Counted from the first letter of the stretch, positions 7,478 through 16,263 are shown. The stretch: 36,972 nucleotides of DNA from Corallococcus llansteffanensis (GCF_003612055.1 NZ_RAWB01000021.1:1-36972), one strand, 5' to 3'. A program made the numbers and translations. Notes: generated by a model not told the origin, from the sequence alone.

Positions 7478-8841
7478 GACACGGCCTCCTTCCCGGAGGC
7501 TTCCGCCAGGGCAGCCTGCTCCTGGGGCGCGGGCGCGGCTGGGAGGACCAGCTCCGCCACGCAGCCTCCGCCCTCGCGTTCGCGCAGGCTCAGCTCTCCG
7601 CCGTGCTGGCGCATCAGCGCTCGCGCCAGGGCCAGTCCCAGCCCGGAGCCCTGCGGCTTCGTGGTGATGCCCGGCTCGAAGACGCGCTCACGCACCTCCG
7701 GGGCCAGCCCCGGTCCCCGGTCGCGCACCTCCACCCGGCCTCCCCCCTCCGGCGTCGTCCGGGCCTGGAGCTCCACCGTGGTGCCCCGGGGCGCGGCCTC
7801 CAGCGCGTTCTGCACCACGTCGATCATCACCTGCCGCACCTTGCGCGCATCGCACCACGCCTCCACCGGGGGCCCTTCCGCGACGCGCAGCCCCACGCCA
7901 CGCTCGCCCGCCATGCCCTCGTGCAGCTCCGCCACCTGTCGGCACAGGCCGTCCAGCGGCACGTGCGCCTCGTTGAGCGGGAGCAGCGGCCGGGAGAAGT
8001 TGAGGAACCCTTCGAGGATCTCCTGCATGCGGTCCACCTCCCGGCGCAGCACCCCCAGCCGCTCCGCGGGCCGGCCCTCCACCTCGCGCGCGATCATCGC
8101 CGCCAGCCCCTTCACGCTCGCCAGCGGGTTCTTCAGCTCGTGGGCGATCTCCCCCGACAGCGTGGTGAGCGAGCGCACCCGCTCCTCGTGCGCCTTCAGC
8201 ACGTCGTCGCGCGCGTCCAGCGCCGTGAGCACCATGCCCCGGAAGGTGCGCCGCAACGTCGCGCCGATGAAGTTCGCCCACAGGACGAGGAACACCGTCA
8301 CCCCGAGCATCGTCAGCAGGAGCGCATCGTTGTGCCCCGCACGCCGACCGCCTCCGAAGAGCTGCGGCACCAGGTCCGGAAGCACGCCCGTCCATGTCAT
8401 CGCCGCCTGCACGCCCAGCAGCGCCAACAGGTAGCCCGCCCACCTGCGGCCGCGCGCCGTCGGAAAGAGGATCGCCGTGGCGAAGCTCGCGGGCACCACC
8501 AGGAAGATGAGCGGGCTCTCCAGCCCTCCCAGCGACAGGTTCACCACCGTGAAGAGGGGAAAGGCCAACAGCGGCAGCACCGTGCCCGGCTCCGACGACA
8601 CCACCTGCTTGCGCCGCCACGACGAGACGACGACCAGCGCCACCAACACGAGCAGGAGCACTCCGCCCACGCTCCACCGGCGCCAGGTGGACGTGTCCCC
8701 GATGAGGCCCAGCGACACGAGCACCACCGGGAGCGGGCTCAGGAACACCAGCACCTTCGTCACCTGACGGAACATCCGCGAGAACGCCTCGCGCTGGACC
8801 TGCTCGATTCCGGCGGCCGTGGGCTGGGGCATGGGATGCAA
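7474..8841 (-). CDS. Membrane sensor histidine kinase
   Basis: 455 residues. The N-terminal half has about six membrane helices (roughly 28-48, 58-75, 86-104, 108-127, 134-152, 172-192) with short loops, so it probably senses a signal in or at the membrane. The catalytic part has the H-box SGEIAHELKNPLASVKG (phosphorylated His234), N-box DVVQNALEA (Asn345), G1 DRGPG (374-378) and G2 GSGLGLA (398-404), all intact. I chose the TTG at 8841 because GGAGA lies a proper distance before it; an ATG nine bases later (8832) is the alternative. It is the first gene of the two-component operon and overlaps the response regulator. It is divergent from the HlyD/ABC exporter, its likely regulatory target. 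Confidence 0.9.
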   Translation of the reverse strand: MHPMPQPTAAGIEQVQREAFSRMFRQVTKVLVFLSPLPVVLVSLGLIGDTSTWRRWSVGGVLLLVLVALVVVSSWRRKQVVSSEPGTVLPLLAFPLFTVVNLSLGGLESPLIFLVVPASFATAILFPTARGRRWAGYLLALLGVQAAMTWTGVLPDLVPQLFGGGRRAGHNDALLLTMLGVTVFLVLWANFIGATLRRTFRGMVLTALDARDDVLKAHEERVRSLTTLSGEIAHELKNPLASVKGLAAMIAREVEGRPAERLGVLRREVDRMQEILEGFLNFSRPLLPLNEAHVPLDGLCRQVAELHEGMAGERGVGLRVAEGPPVEAWCDARKVRQVMIDVVQNALEAAPRGTTVELQARTTPEGGGRVEVRDRGPGLAPEVRERVFEPGITTKPQGSGLGLALARALMRQHGGELSLREREGGGCVAELVLPAAPAPQEQAALAEASGKEAVS

Positions 8842-8946
8842 GGCGTTCTCCTGGACCGTGGGTCGCTACCCTATGCCCAAGCAAGGCGGATGCCCCACCC
8901 CGAGCGTCAGCGCTCCGACACGAAGGTCTCCCCCGCGTCCCGCGCC

Positions 8947-8991
8947 CCGTGTCCGGGAACCCGGCGCCCGGCGCCGGAAATCCGAACACGG
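8947..8991. promoter_or_regulatory. Inverted repeat, candidate upstream activator site
   Basis: CCGTGTCCGG (8947-8956) and CCGAACACGG (8982-8991) are inverted copies with 9 of 10 bases matching, separated by 25 bp of GC-rich sequence. They lie about 40-85 bp upstream of the sigma-54-like promoter at 9030, where NtrC-type regulators bind. Further CGACAC/GTGTCG words occur nearby (around 8920 and 9008). Binding by the adjacent response regulator is inferred only from position; the intergenic GC content makes chance repeats fairly likely. Confidence 0.3.
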
Positions 8992-9029
8992 CGGGCTGGC
9001 TCCCCAGTGTCGCCCGGGCAACCGCGGGC

Positions 9030-9045
9030 TGGCACGCCGGGTGCT
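9030..9045 (+). promoter_or_regulatory. Sigma-54 (-24/-12) promoter for the exporter operon
   Basis: The sequence TGGCACGCCGGGTGCT matches the sigma-54 consensus TGGCACG-N4-TTGCW at every defined position except the first T of TTGC (here G). The GG of the -24 box and GC of the -12 box have the required spacing. Transcription would start near 9056, giving a leader of about 34 bases before the HlyD start at 9090. The divergent gene pair next door encodes an NtrC-type activator with an intact GAFTGA loop, which supports the call. Confidence 0.6.
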
Positions 9046-9089
9046 CAGGACGACGTGCATGGCGACGGTCGCCGCGTCGGGAGGCACGG

Positions 9090-10091
9090 ATGTCGGGGCA
9101 GGGGAAACGCTCGAAACATTCCAGACGCGCCGTCGTCGCGGGGATCGTCCTGGTCGCCGTCGTCGTGGGGGGCATCGCGTGGCTGCGACGTCCCCCCACG
9201 CGCGAGCCGCCGCCGCGCTTCACCGGCTACGTCGTCAGCGACAACGTCTACCTCTCCTCGCCCGTGGCCGGCATGGTGGCGGAGGTGGCGGTGGAGCGCG
9301 GGCAGCGCGTGGAGGTGGGGACGCCGCTGTTCCGCATGGAGCCCACGTCGGGGCAGGCCCGCGCCGACCAGGCGCGGGCGCAGGTGGGGCAGACCGAGGC
9401 GCAGCTCCTCGCGCGCCGCTCGGACGTGGGACGGGCCCGCGCCTCGCTCGCCGTCGCTCAGGCGGAGGTGGACCGCGCGGACGCGGAGCTGGCCCGGCTC
9501 CTCGCCGTCCAGCGGGCGATGGACGGGGCCGTGACGCCCCAGCAGCTCGACCTGCTCCGCGCGACCGTGGCGCGAGCGCACGCCCAGCGCGACGTGGCCC
9601 TCTCGGACGTGGCCTCCGCGGGCGCGCAGCTGGAGGTCATCCGCGCCCAGCTCGCGAGCGGACGCGCCGGCCTCACGGCCGCGGAGCGGCAGGTCTCCGA
9701 GCTTGCGCCCGTCTCACCCGTCGCGGGCCGCGTGGAGGAGGTCCTGTTCCAGGAGGGCGAGTGGGCCGCCCCCAACGCCGCCGTCGTCAGCATCGTCCCG
9801 GACGCGCGCGTGAAGGTGCGCTTCTACGTGCCGCAGGCCCGGGTGGCGTCGTACGCACCGGGCACCGTCGTGGCCATCGCGTGCGACGGCTGCGACACCG
9901 GGATGACCGCCCGCGTGGACTACGTGTCCCCGCGTCCCGAGTACACGCCGCCCATCATCTACAGCCTGGAGACGCGGCAGAAGCTGGTGTTCCTGGTGGA
10001 GGCGGTGCCCTCCCAGCCCACGCGGCTCCTTCCAGGGCAGCCCATGGACGTGACGCCGCTACCCCCGGAGACCCTGAAGGTGGCGCGATGA
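9090..10091 (+). CDS. HlyD-family membrane fusion (adaptor) protein of an ABC exporter
   Basis: 333 residues. The ATG at 9090 follows GGGAGG (9079-9084) and is chosen over starts further upstream. A single N-terminal membrane helix (about 14-32, VVAGIVLVAVVVGGIAW) is followed by a biotinyl-lipoyl-like half (SPVAGMVAEVAVERGQRVEVGTPLFRME), a long Ala/Arg/Gln-rich coiled-coil hairpin (about 95-200), the second lipoyl half (SPVAGRVEEVLFQEGEWAAP) and a beta-barrel domain. This is the layout of periplasmic adaptors such as YbhG/HlyD that link an inner-membrane ABC pump to an outer-membrane channel. Its stop overlaps the ATPase start by 4 bp (ATGA). No TolC-like channel gene is present in the window, so an unlinked one is probably used. 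Confidence 0.9.
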   Translation: MSGQGKRSKHSRRAVVAGIVLVAVVVGGIAWLRRPPTREPPPRFTGYVVSDNVYLSSPVAGMVAEVAVERGQRVEVGTPLFRMEPTSGQARADQARAQVGQTEAQLLARRSDVGRARASLAVAQAEVDRADAELARLLAVQRAMDGAVTPQQLDLLRATVARAHAQRDVALSDVASAGAQLEVIRAQLASGRAGLTAAERQVSELAPVSPVAGRVEEVLFQEGEWAAPNAAVVSIVPDARVKVRFYVPQARVASYAPGTVVAIACDGCDTGMTARVDYVSPRPEYTPPIIYSLETRQKLVFLVEAVPSQPTRLLPGQPMDVTPLPPETLKVAR

Positions 10092-11014
10092 GCGAGCGGG
10101 CCATCGATGTGCGCGGGCTCAACAAGTCGTTTGGCGACCGGCACGTCGTGCGGGACGTCTCCATCGCGGTGGACTCGGGCCGCATCACCGGCTTCCTGGG
10201 CCCCAACGGCTCCGGCAAGACGACGACGCTGCGGCTCTTGTGCGGGCTGCTCACGCCCGACAGTGGCGAGGGGGAGGTGCTGGGCATGGACTTCCGCGCC
10301 CGCGGCGACGCCATCAAGCGCAGGACGGGCTACATGACGCAGAAGTTCTCCCTCTACGAGGACATGACGCTGGAGGAGAACCTCGCCTTCGTCGCGCGCA
10401 TCCACGGACTCGACCAGCGGCGCGAGCGCGTGGACGCGACCCTCCACCGGCTGGGCCTCTTCGACCGCCGCCGCCAGCTGGCGGGCGCGCTCTCCGGCGG
10501 GTGGAAGCAGCGCCTGGCGCTGGCCGCCGCGACGCTGCACGAGCCCCGGCTGCTGCTCCTGGACGAGCCCACCGCGGGCGTGGATCCCCGCGCCCGCCGC
10601 GAGTTCTGGGATGAGATCCACGCGCTCGCCGCCGGAGGCCTCACGGTGCTGGTGTCCACGCACTACATGGACGAGGCCGAGCGCTGCCACGACATCGGCT
10701 ACATCCTGTATGGGCGCCTCATCGCGCGGGGCACGGCGGACGCCGTCATCCGGGACTCCGGGCTGGTGACGTTCCTGGGAGAAGGGCCGGGCATCGACCG
10801 CGCGGCGCACGAGCTGGCCCGGGCCGAAGGCGTGCTCAGCGCCTCCGCGTTCGGCGCCGCCGTGCACGTCAGCGGCGTCCAGCGCGAGGCCCTGGAGAAA
10901 GCCCTCGCCCCGTGGCGCCGCGAGCCCTTCCGCTGGAGCGAGGTCCCACCGTCCCTGGAGGACGTCTTCATCCAGCTCATGGGGCGCGAGCGCGACGAAC
11001 GGTACGCCTCATGA
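10088..11014 (+). CDS. ABC transporter ATP-binding protein (YbhF-like)
   Basis: 308 residues. It has Walker A GPNGSGKT (38-45), a Q-loop in GYMTQKFSLY (Gln85), signature LSGGWKQRLAL (135-145), Walker B LLLLDEPT (155-162), a D-loop AGVDP and the switch His192 (STHY). The MTQKFSLYEDLT-type Q-loop and the signature variant with Trp-Lys are typical of the YbhF/CcmA-like ATPases of ABC-2 exporters for drugs or polyketides. Only one nucleotide-binding domain is present, whereas E. coli YbhF is a double-domain protein, so the complex would use a homodimer. It overlaps both neighbours by 4 bp, giving a tightly coupled operon with the HlyD adaptor and the permease. Confidence 0.92.
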   Translation: MSERAIDVRGLNKSFGDRHVVRDVSIAVDSGRITGFLGPNGSGKTTTLRLLCGLLTPDSGEGEVLGMDFRARGDAIKRRTGYMTQKFSLYEDMTLEENLAFVARIHGLDQRRERVDATLHRLGLFDRRRQLAGALSGGWKQRLALAAATLHEPRLLLLDEPTAGVDPRARREFWDEIHALAAGGLTVLVSTHYMDEAERCHDIGYILYGRLIARGTADAVIRDSGLVTFLGEGPGIDRAAHELARAEGVLSASAFGAAVHVSGVQREALEKALAPWRREPFRWSEVPPSLEDVFIQLMGRERDERYAS

Positions 11015-12150
11015 AGAGGGACTCGCTGCCGCGCATCCTGGCCGTGCTGCTCAAGGAGTTCACGCAGCTGCGGCGCGACCGCGTCACCTACGCGATGATC
11101 CTCCTCCTGCCGGTGATGCAGCTGCTCATCTTCGGCTACGCCATCAACATGGACCCCCGGCACCTGCCCGCGGCGGTGCTGTCCCATGACACCAGCTCCC
11201 TGGCCGCCTCCGTCGTGGCCACGATGGAGCGCACGGGCTACGTGGACGTGCGCTACCTGCCGCGCTCCGACGCGGAGCTGGAGCAGCTGCTGCGGCGCGG
11301 GCAGGTGATGCTCGCCGTCACCATCCCGCCGGACTTCACCCAGCGGGTGCTCAAGGGGGAGCGCGCGCAGCTGCTCGCGGAGGCGGACGCGTCCGACCCC
11401 CAGGCCGCGGCGGGCGCGCTCGCGGCGGTGGCGATGCTGCCCACGGAGGCGCTGACGCACGCGCTGGTGGGGCCGGTGGCGCGAAGGTCCGCCCCGCCGC
11501 CGTTCGAGGTGGTGGTGCACCGGCGCTACAACCCGGAGAGCCGCTCCCCGTTCCACATCGTGCCGGGCCTGCTGGGCATCATCCTGTCCATGACGCTGGT
11601 GATGATGACCGCCATGGCCGTCACCCGCGAGCGCGAGCGCGGCACCATGGAGACGCTGCTGTCCACGCCCGCCACGCCCGCGGAGATCATGGTGGGCAAG
11701 CTCACGCCCTACGTCGTCGTGGGCCTGCTGCAGACCGTCGTCGTGCTGACGATGGCGCGGGTGCTGTTCTCGGTGCCCATGGCGCGCACGCCCGCGGGGT
11801 GGGGCGCGCTCGCGTGCGGCATCGTGTTGTTCATCGTGGGCAACCTGTCGCTGGGCTACCTCATCTCCACGGTGGCCCGCAGCCAGCTTCAGGCCATGCA
11901 GATGTCGCTGTTCTACCTGCTGCCGTCCATCTTCCTGTCCGGCTTCGCCTTTCCCTTCCTGGGCCTGCCCGCGTGGGCGCGGCTGCTGGGAGAGGTCCTC
12001 CCCGTCACGCACTTCCTGCGCATCGTGCGGGGCGTGCTGCTCAAGGACCAGGTGCTCGCGGACATGGGCGACGACCTGCTGGCGCTGGGCCTGTTCGTGC
12101 TGGCGGTGGCGGGAGCGGCCATCGCCCGCTCGCGCACCACGCTGGACTGA
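11011..12150 (+). CDS. ABC-2 type permease (YbhS/YbhR-like)
   Basis: 379 residues with the ABC-2 exporter fold. One membrane helix near 24-44 is followed by an extracytoplasmic domain of about 130 residues, then about five helices from 180 to the C-terminus. Family motifs include LLKEFTQLRRDRVTYAMIL at the N-terminus, RYNPE..S.FHIVPGLLGII before the second helix, and RERERGTMETLLSTPATPAE in the coupling loop. It pairs with the upstream ATPase; with HlyD the complex resembles YbhFSR-YbhG, exporters of hydrophobic drugs or secondary metabolites. Only one permease gene is present, so it would act as a homodimer. Its stop lies 8 bp from the stop of the convergent lipoprotein gene. Confidence 0.9.
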   Translation: MKRDSLPRILAVLLKEFTQLRRDRVTYAMILLLPVMQLLIFGYAINMDPRHLPAAVLSHDTSSLAASVVATMERTGYVDVRYLPRSDAELEQLLRRGQVMLAVTIPPDFTQRVLKGERAQLLAEADASDPQAAAGALAAVAMLPTEALTHALVGPVARRSAPPPFEVVVHRRYNPESRSPFHIVPGLLGIILSMTLVMMTAMAVTRERERGTMETLLSTPATPAEIMVGKLTPYVVVGLLQTVVVLTMARVLFSVPMARTPAGWGALACGIVLFIVGNLSLGYLISTVARSQLQAMQMSLFYLLPSIFLSGFAFPFLGLPAWARLLGEVLPVTHFLRIVRGVLLKDQVLADMGDDLLALGLFVLAVAGAAIARSRTTLD

Positions 12151-12158
12151 CAGGCGGC

Positions 12159-12815
12159 CTACCGCACTCCGTCCAGGGGCAGGGGACCGCTGTCCAGCAC
12201 CTGCTGGCGTGTCACCACCTGGCCGTACTCCGGCGTCTGGACGGACTGGCCGCGCGAGTCCGTCCCCGCGTGTAGCTTCACGCCCTCCGCGTCCGGGAGG
12301 TAGCCCACGCGCAGCCGCACTTCGCGCACCTGGGACAGCTCGCGGGTCAGCTCGGGGCCGGTGGGGTAGGGCAGCGACGTGCGCAGGGGCAGCGGCACCA
12401 CCACGCGCCGGGACGCGGTGGCCCCGGGCTCCACGCGGCTGACCGCGGGGACCTCCGGCGCCTCCACGTCCAGGTCCTCCGGCACGCGCACGAGCATGCG
12501 CAGGAGCACCGCGCCGTCACCGGAGAGGTCCACGTAGGCGCGCTCGGGCGCGACGCCGGACGGGCCGGAGAAGCCCTGCTCCGGCAGACCGTCCACGAGC
12601 AGCACGGCGCGGGAGGTCCGGTTGTGCACCGCGTAGGTGACGGCGAGCGTGTCCGCCTCGCGCGCCACCGACTCCACCTTCAGCTCCACGTCCAGCTTCA
12701 CCTCCGCGGGGGCCACGCGTCGTCCTTCCGGGTTCGCGGGACGCTCCGGCGCCCGCGTGCAGCCGACCATGACGACGAGGGCCCCGCAGGCGCCCGCCAG
12801 GAGCAGGGCTCGCAT
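12159..12815 (-). CDS. Lipoprotein of unknown function, downstream of RTX-M91 gene
   Basis: 218 residues with a lipoprotein signal peptide and lipobox VMVGC (Cys about 19). The mature part is Pro/Val-rich and probably all beta: a segment 'LAVTYAVHNRTSRAVLLVD' looks like a small immunoglobulin-like fold. No family was recognised. It begins only 15 bp after the stop of the M91 peptidase gene on the same strand and has no good Shine-Dalgarno of its own, so it is likely co-transcribed and perhaps coupled with it. It could be a partner, chaperone or immunity factor for that protein; that is position-based inference only. Confidence 0.75.
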   Translation of the reverse strand: MRALLLAGACGALVVMVGCTRAPERPANPEGRRVAPAEVKLDVELKVESVAREADTLAVTYAVHNRTSRAVLLVDGLPEQGFSGPSGVAPERAYVDLSGDGAVLLRMLVRVPEDLDVEAPEVPAVSRVEPGATASRRVVVPLPLRTSLPYPTGPELTRELSQVREVRLRVGYLPDAEGVKLHAGTDSRGQSVQTPEYGQVVTRQQVLDSGPLPLDGVR

Positions 12816-12830
12816 GCTGGAGGGCGGCGG

Positions 12831-14348
12831 CTAGTAGTGCGGCCGGGTGGGCAGGTTCAGGTCGTCGCGCAGGACGTTCTCACCAGGGCGACCGCCCTGG
12901 ACGACGTCCGGCGTGGCCGGGTTCTGGTCCAGGTCGATGGGCAGGCCCACCGCGGACGTCTCGCGGTTGTTGACGCCGTCCTTCTCCCCGCGCGCCAGCG
13001 TGCCGTTCGCGTAGTCGGACGCGTGCACCAGCTCGTGGAACAGGCCGACGACGGGCGGACGGTTCTGCCAGTCCTCGGTGCCCAGCGAGATGCGCGTGGT
13101 GTTGTAGTTCACCGTGCCGTTGGTGCCCTTGTTCTTCGTGCCGTCCGTGTTGAGCCAGGCATCGTCGCGGTTGGCGGGACCCGCGGAGTTGCCGCCGGTC
13201 GTCTCCTGGATGGTCGTCGTGTGGCCGCTGTCATCCAGCGTGCGCAGCAGCTCCTGGCCCGAGGGCAGGGAGCGCATCGCGTCCAGGTCCGACTGCGTGC
13301 GCGCCTGGAACTCCGCGCTGCCCGTCACCGTCACCGACCGGCCCCGCTGGTCGGCGTTCGTCATGTCGACGATCTCCTTCTCGCCCGCGGCCACGTCGGG
13401 CGTGCTCTCGCCCTCCTCCACGTAGAGCTTGTCGGTGCCGGTGCCGCCCCGGACGGTGTCCGTGCCCGCGCCGCCCGCCACCGCGTCGTTGCCGGTGCCG
13501 CCGCTCAGCGTGTCGTTGCCGCGCCCGCCAATCACCTGATCGTCGCCCGCGCCGCCGTAGGCCTTGTCATCGCCCGCGCCCGCGTCGACGTAGTCGCGCC
13601 CGGCGCCGCCCGACACGTAGTCATTGCCATCCAGGCCGTAGAGCACGTCGCGGCCTTCGCCCCCGAGGATGCGGTCATCGCCCGCGCCACCCTCCAGGTA
13701 GTCGTCGCCGTCCAGGCCGCTGAGCGTGTCCTTGCCCTCGCCGCCGATGACGGTGTCGTTGCCCGCGCCGCCAATGAGCTTGTCGTTGCCCTTGCCGCCG
13801 ACGAGCTTGTCATTGCCCGCGCCGCCGTCCAGGGTGAGGTCCTGCGTGACGCTCGCGTCCAGGGTGATGGAGTCATCCCCGTCGCCGCCCTGGATGATGG
13901 CGCCCTTGGCCTGCTCGGCCGTGAGCGTCACCGAGTCCTTGCCGGAGGTGATGGTCAGCCCGCCGTCCTTGTTCTGCGACACCGTGGCGGCGTTGTTGCC
14001 CGCGCCCAGGTCCACCACCGTCTTGCCCGCGGCGTTGGTGCTCACCTGCGGGCCCGCGACGGCCTTCGCCACGTCCTTGGCGATCTTCGCGATGGCGGAG
14101 CCGATGCCACCCAGGACGCCGCCGTCCTTCTTGGCGTCGGCCTCGCCGCGGACCGGCGTGGCCGCCGCCTTCACGGTCTGCGGCCGGGCCGGAGCGGCGC
14201 GAGGCCCCGCTTCGAAGCCGTCCGTCATCTGCCGGGAGACCGCCGCCTTCACCACGTTGGGGCGCGCGGCCGCAGGGGCAGGGGCCTTCACGGGCTCCTG
14301 CTTCACGAGGGGGGTGGGACGCGAACCGGGCTTGCCAATCGTGGTCAT
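12831..14348 (-). CDS. RTX-repeat protein with C-terminal M91 (NleD-like) zinc peptidase domain
   Basis: 505 residues. A Pro/Ala-rich N-terminus without a signal peptide (1-100) leads to about fifteen nonapeptide calcium-binding RTX repeats (about 174-308, pattern GGxGxDxhx such as GGAGNDKLV). The C-terminal domain has LFHELVHASDYANG, a zincin HExxH with His438, Glu439, His442, and a likely third ligand Glu463 in RETSAVGLP; it ends ENVLRDDLNLPTRPHY. That arrangement is the M91 family, whose founder is the type III effector NleD, which cleaves host MAP kinases. RTX repeats suggest calcium-triggered folding after export, but they normally sit at the C-terminus of type I substrates; here the peptidase follows them. 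It may be a toxin used in predation; target unknown. A second M91 gene is at 17.8 kb. Confidence 0.82.
   Translation of the reverse strand: MTTIGKPGSRPTPLVKQEPVKAPAPAAARPNVVKAAVSRQMTDGFEAGPRAAPARPQTVKAAATPVRGEADAKKDGGVLGGIGSAIAKIAKDVAKAVAGPQVSTNAAGKTVVDLGAGNNAATVSQNKDGGLTITSGKDSVTLTAEQAKGAIIQGGDGDDSITLDASVTQDLTLDGGAGNDKLVGGKGNDKLIGGAGNDTVIGGEGKDTLSGLDGDDYLEGGAGDDRILGGEGRDVLYGLDGNDYVSGGAGRDYVDAGAGDDKAYGGAGDDQVIGGRGNDTLSGGTGNDAVAGGAGTDTVRGGTGTDKLYVEEGESTPDVAAGEKEIVDMTNADQRGRSVTVTGSAEFQARTQSDLDAMRSLPSGQELLRTLDDSGHTTTIQETTGGNSAGPANRDDAWLNTDGTKNKGTNGTVNYNTTRISLGTEDWQNRPPVVGLFHELVHASDYANGTLARGEKDGVNNRETSAVGLPIDLDQNPATPDVVQGGRPGENVLRDDLNLPTRPHY
13425..13829 (-). repeat. 27-bp RTX-encoding tandem repeats
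   Basis: About fifteen tandem 27-bp units, each encoding one GGxGxDxhx calcium-binding nonapeptide. The units are similar in DNA sequence (recurrent GGCGGCGCGGGCAACGAC-like words on the coding strand), so copy number could change by slippage. Confidence 0.8.
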
Positions 14349-14414
14349 GCACCATTGTCGCGCAAGGAGGGCGCCGGTTGCGTCGCCCCCGCCGGGTTCT
14401 CTAATCCCGCGAAA

Positions 14415-15704
14415 TCAGGGGACCTGGGCCTTGCGCAGGTCCGCCCAGCAGGCGTCGTAGTCCGACTGCAGCTGCGGGCTCTCCATGGCCGCCCGCGTCG
14501 GCGCGATGACCCAGCGGGTCTCGAACATGAACGCGAGCGTGTTGTCGATCTTCCGGGGCGTGAGCTCCGCGGCGACCGCCGCCTCGTAGGTCTTCCGGTC
14601 GGGGCCGTGGGCGCTCATGCAGTTGTGGAGCGACGCCCCGCCCGGCACGAACTGGTCCGCCTTGGCGTCATAGACGCCGTGGACCAGGCCCATCATCTCG
14701 CTCATCACGTTGCGGTGGAACCACGGCGGCCGGAACGTGTGCTCCGCGACCATCCACCGGGGCGGGAAGATGACGAAGTCGCAGTTCGCGGTCCCCGGCG
14801 TGTCGCTCGGCGACGTCAGCACCGTGAAGATGGACGGATCCGGGTGGTCGAAGCTCACCGTGTTGACGGTGTTGAAGCGCGCCAGGTCATACGTGTACGG
14901 CACGTGCGTGCCGTGCCACGCGACCACGTCGAACGGGGAGTGGTCGAGCGTCGTCTCCCAGAGGTTCCCCTGGAACTTCTGCACCACGCGCGTCGGCCGC
15001 TCGACGTCCTCGTAGCTCGCCGCCGGGGCCTGGAAGTCCCTCGGGTTCGCGAGCCCGTTCGAACCAATGGGGCCCAGCTCGGGGAGCCGGAACGGCGCGC
15101 CGTAGTTCTCACAGACATAGCCGCGCACGGGACCGTCCGGCAGCTCCACGCGCATGCGGACCCCGCGCGGCACGAGCGCGACGTGGCCGGGCGGAACCTC
15201 CAGCACGCCCATCTCCGTGACGATCCGCAGCGCGCCGGACTGCGGGACGATGAGCAGCTCCCCGTCGGCGTTGAAGAACGCGGTGTCCACCATGGACGCG
15301 TTCGCGACGTAGACGTGCATCGCGGCACCCGCGCCGAGGGCGGGTGAGCCGTTGCCGCCCAGCGTGAACAGGCCCTCGAGGAACGTGGTCGGCGCCGTCG
15401 GCAGCGGCGGCGGATTCCAGCGCAGCCGGTTGGGCGACGGGGGAACCTCCGTGAAGGGCCCGCTGCGCAGGCCACGGGCCTCCACCTGGCGGTAGGGCGG
15501 GTGGCCCGCGCTCGGGCGCAGGCGATAGAGCCAGGTCCTCCGGTTCTCGCCGCGCGGCGCGGTGAACGCCGTCCCTGAGAGCTGTTCCGCGTAGAGGCCG
15601 AACGCGACGCGCTGCGGTGTGTTCTGGCCGACCGGAAGCGCACCCGCGATGGCTTCCGTGGCGTGCTCGTTTCCAAAGCCCGAGAGGTGGCGGAGGTTTT
15701 CCAT
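14415..15704 (-). CDS. hmgA: Homogentisate 1,2-dioxygenase
   Basis: 429 residues, the usual length. This cytoplasmic non-haem iron enzyme opens the ring of homogentisate to maleylacetoacetate in tyrosine and phenylalanine breakdown. The N-terminus [12 protein letters not shown] and the metal-site region are diagnostic: [15 protein letters not shown] holds the His and Glu ligands and [12 protein letters not shown] holds the last His, as in HGD enzymes from bacteria to human. All appear intact. It lies 40 bp downstream of a MarR-type gene on the same strand, and the spacer is AT-rich for this genome (TGGTTTCATTTGTTACC on the coding strand), so it may hold its own promoter. No fumarylacetoacetase or isomerase gene is nearby. 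Confidence 0.95.
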   Translation of the reverse strand: MENLRHLSGFGNEHATEAIAGALPVGQNTPQRVAFGLYAEQLSGTAFTAPRGENRRTWLYRLRPSAGHPPYRQVEARGLRSGPFTEVPPSPNRLRWNPPPLPTAPTTFLEGLFTLGGNGSPALGAGAAMHVYVANASMVDTAFFNADGELLIVPQSGALRIVTEMGVLEVPPGHVALVPRGVRMRVELPDGPVRGYVCENYGAPFRLPELGPIGSNGLANPRDFQAPAASYEDVERPTRVVQKFQGNLWETTLDHSPFDVVAWHGTHVPYTYDLARFNTVNTVSFDHPDPSIFTVLTSPSDTPGTANCDFVIFPPRWMVAEHTFRPPWFHRNVMSEMMGLVHGVYDAKADQFVPGGASLHNCMSAHGPDRKTYEAAVAAELTPRKIDNTLAFMFETRWVIAPTRAAMESPQLQSDYDACWADLRKAQVP

Positions 15705-15744
15705 GGCACCCGGATGGTAACAAATGAAACCAGATCGGCAAGGC

Positions 15745-16212
15745 TCAGGGGTCCTGCTTGAGGACGCGGCTGGCGGTGCGCTCGACCCGTTCGAGCAGCG
15801 AGCGCAGCACCGCGCGCTCGGCCGGCTCCAGCTCGCTGAGCACCTCGGCCTCGGCGGAGAGGGCCGCGGGGGCCACGCGCTCGTAGATGCGACGGCCCGC
15901 GGCGGTCAATGACAGGCGGCGCGAGCGGGCATCGCGTTCGCTCCGGGCGCGCCGCACCAGCCCCCGCTCCTCCAGGGCGCGCGCGGCGCGGCTCACCGGG
16001 ACCTTCTCCATCCGCGTGCGCCTGACGAGGTCGAGCTGCGTGCGCTCGCCGTCCTCCCCGAGCACCGCGATGAGGCGCCACTCCTGCGTGCTCAGCCCGT
16101 ACTGCTCCGCGTACACGCGCGCGATGCGCTGACTGACGACGTTCGCGGCGACCGACAGGCGATAGGGGAGGAACTCGTCGAGGGTCAGGCTCGCGGGGCG
16201 CGCACGGCTCAT
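15745..16212 (-). CDS. MarR-family transcriptional regulator
   Basis: 155 residues from the ATG at 16212; the frame is open to 16269, but those extra residues do not fit the family. It shows the MarR plan: helices around [20 protein letters not shown], a winged helix-turn-helix ([45 protein letters not shown]), the wing with Asp-Arg ([12 protein letters not shown]), and C-terminal dimer helices. It lies directly upstream of hmgA, so it probably controls homogentisate catabolism, as HmgR-type regulators do elsewhere. A palindrome at 16264-16277, some 50 bp upstream of its start, is a possible autoregulatory operator. Confidence 0.88.
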   Translation of the reverse strand: MSRARPASLTLDEFLPYRLSVAANVVSQRIARVYAEQYGLSTQEWRLIAVLGEDGERTQLDLVRRTRMEKVPVSRAARALEERGLVRRARSERDARSRRLSLTAAGRRIYERVAPAALSAEAEVLSELEPAERAVLRSLLERVERTASRVLKQDP

Positions 16213-16263
16213 CGCGCCCACTATAGCCAGCGTGAATCCGGGGCCGGGTCCTCCGAAGGCGTA

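Noticed and set aside
7468..9534. Long plus-strand frame opposite the histidine kinase.
   Set aside because: The kinase and HlyD frames have all family motifs; this frame has none.
13425..13829. Possible CRISPR or satellite array from regular 27-bp units.
   Set aside because: The units are in frame, encode the RTX nonapeptide and have no unique spacers.
12624..15347. Very long plus-strand open frame opposite the M91 and hmgA genes.
   Set aside because: It is antisense to two clearly recognised genes and has Arg/Val/His-rich low-complexity composition, so it is a GC-driven shadow.
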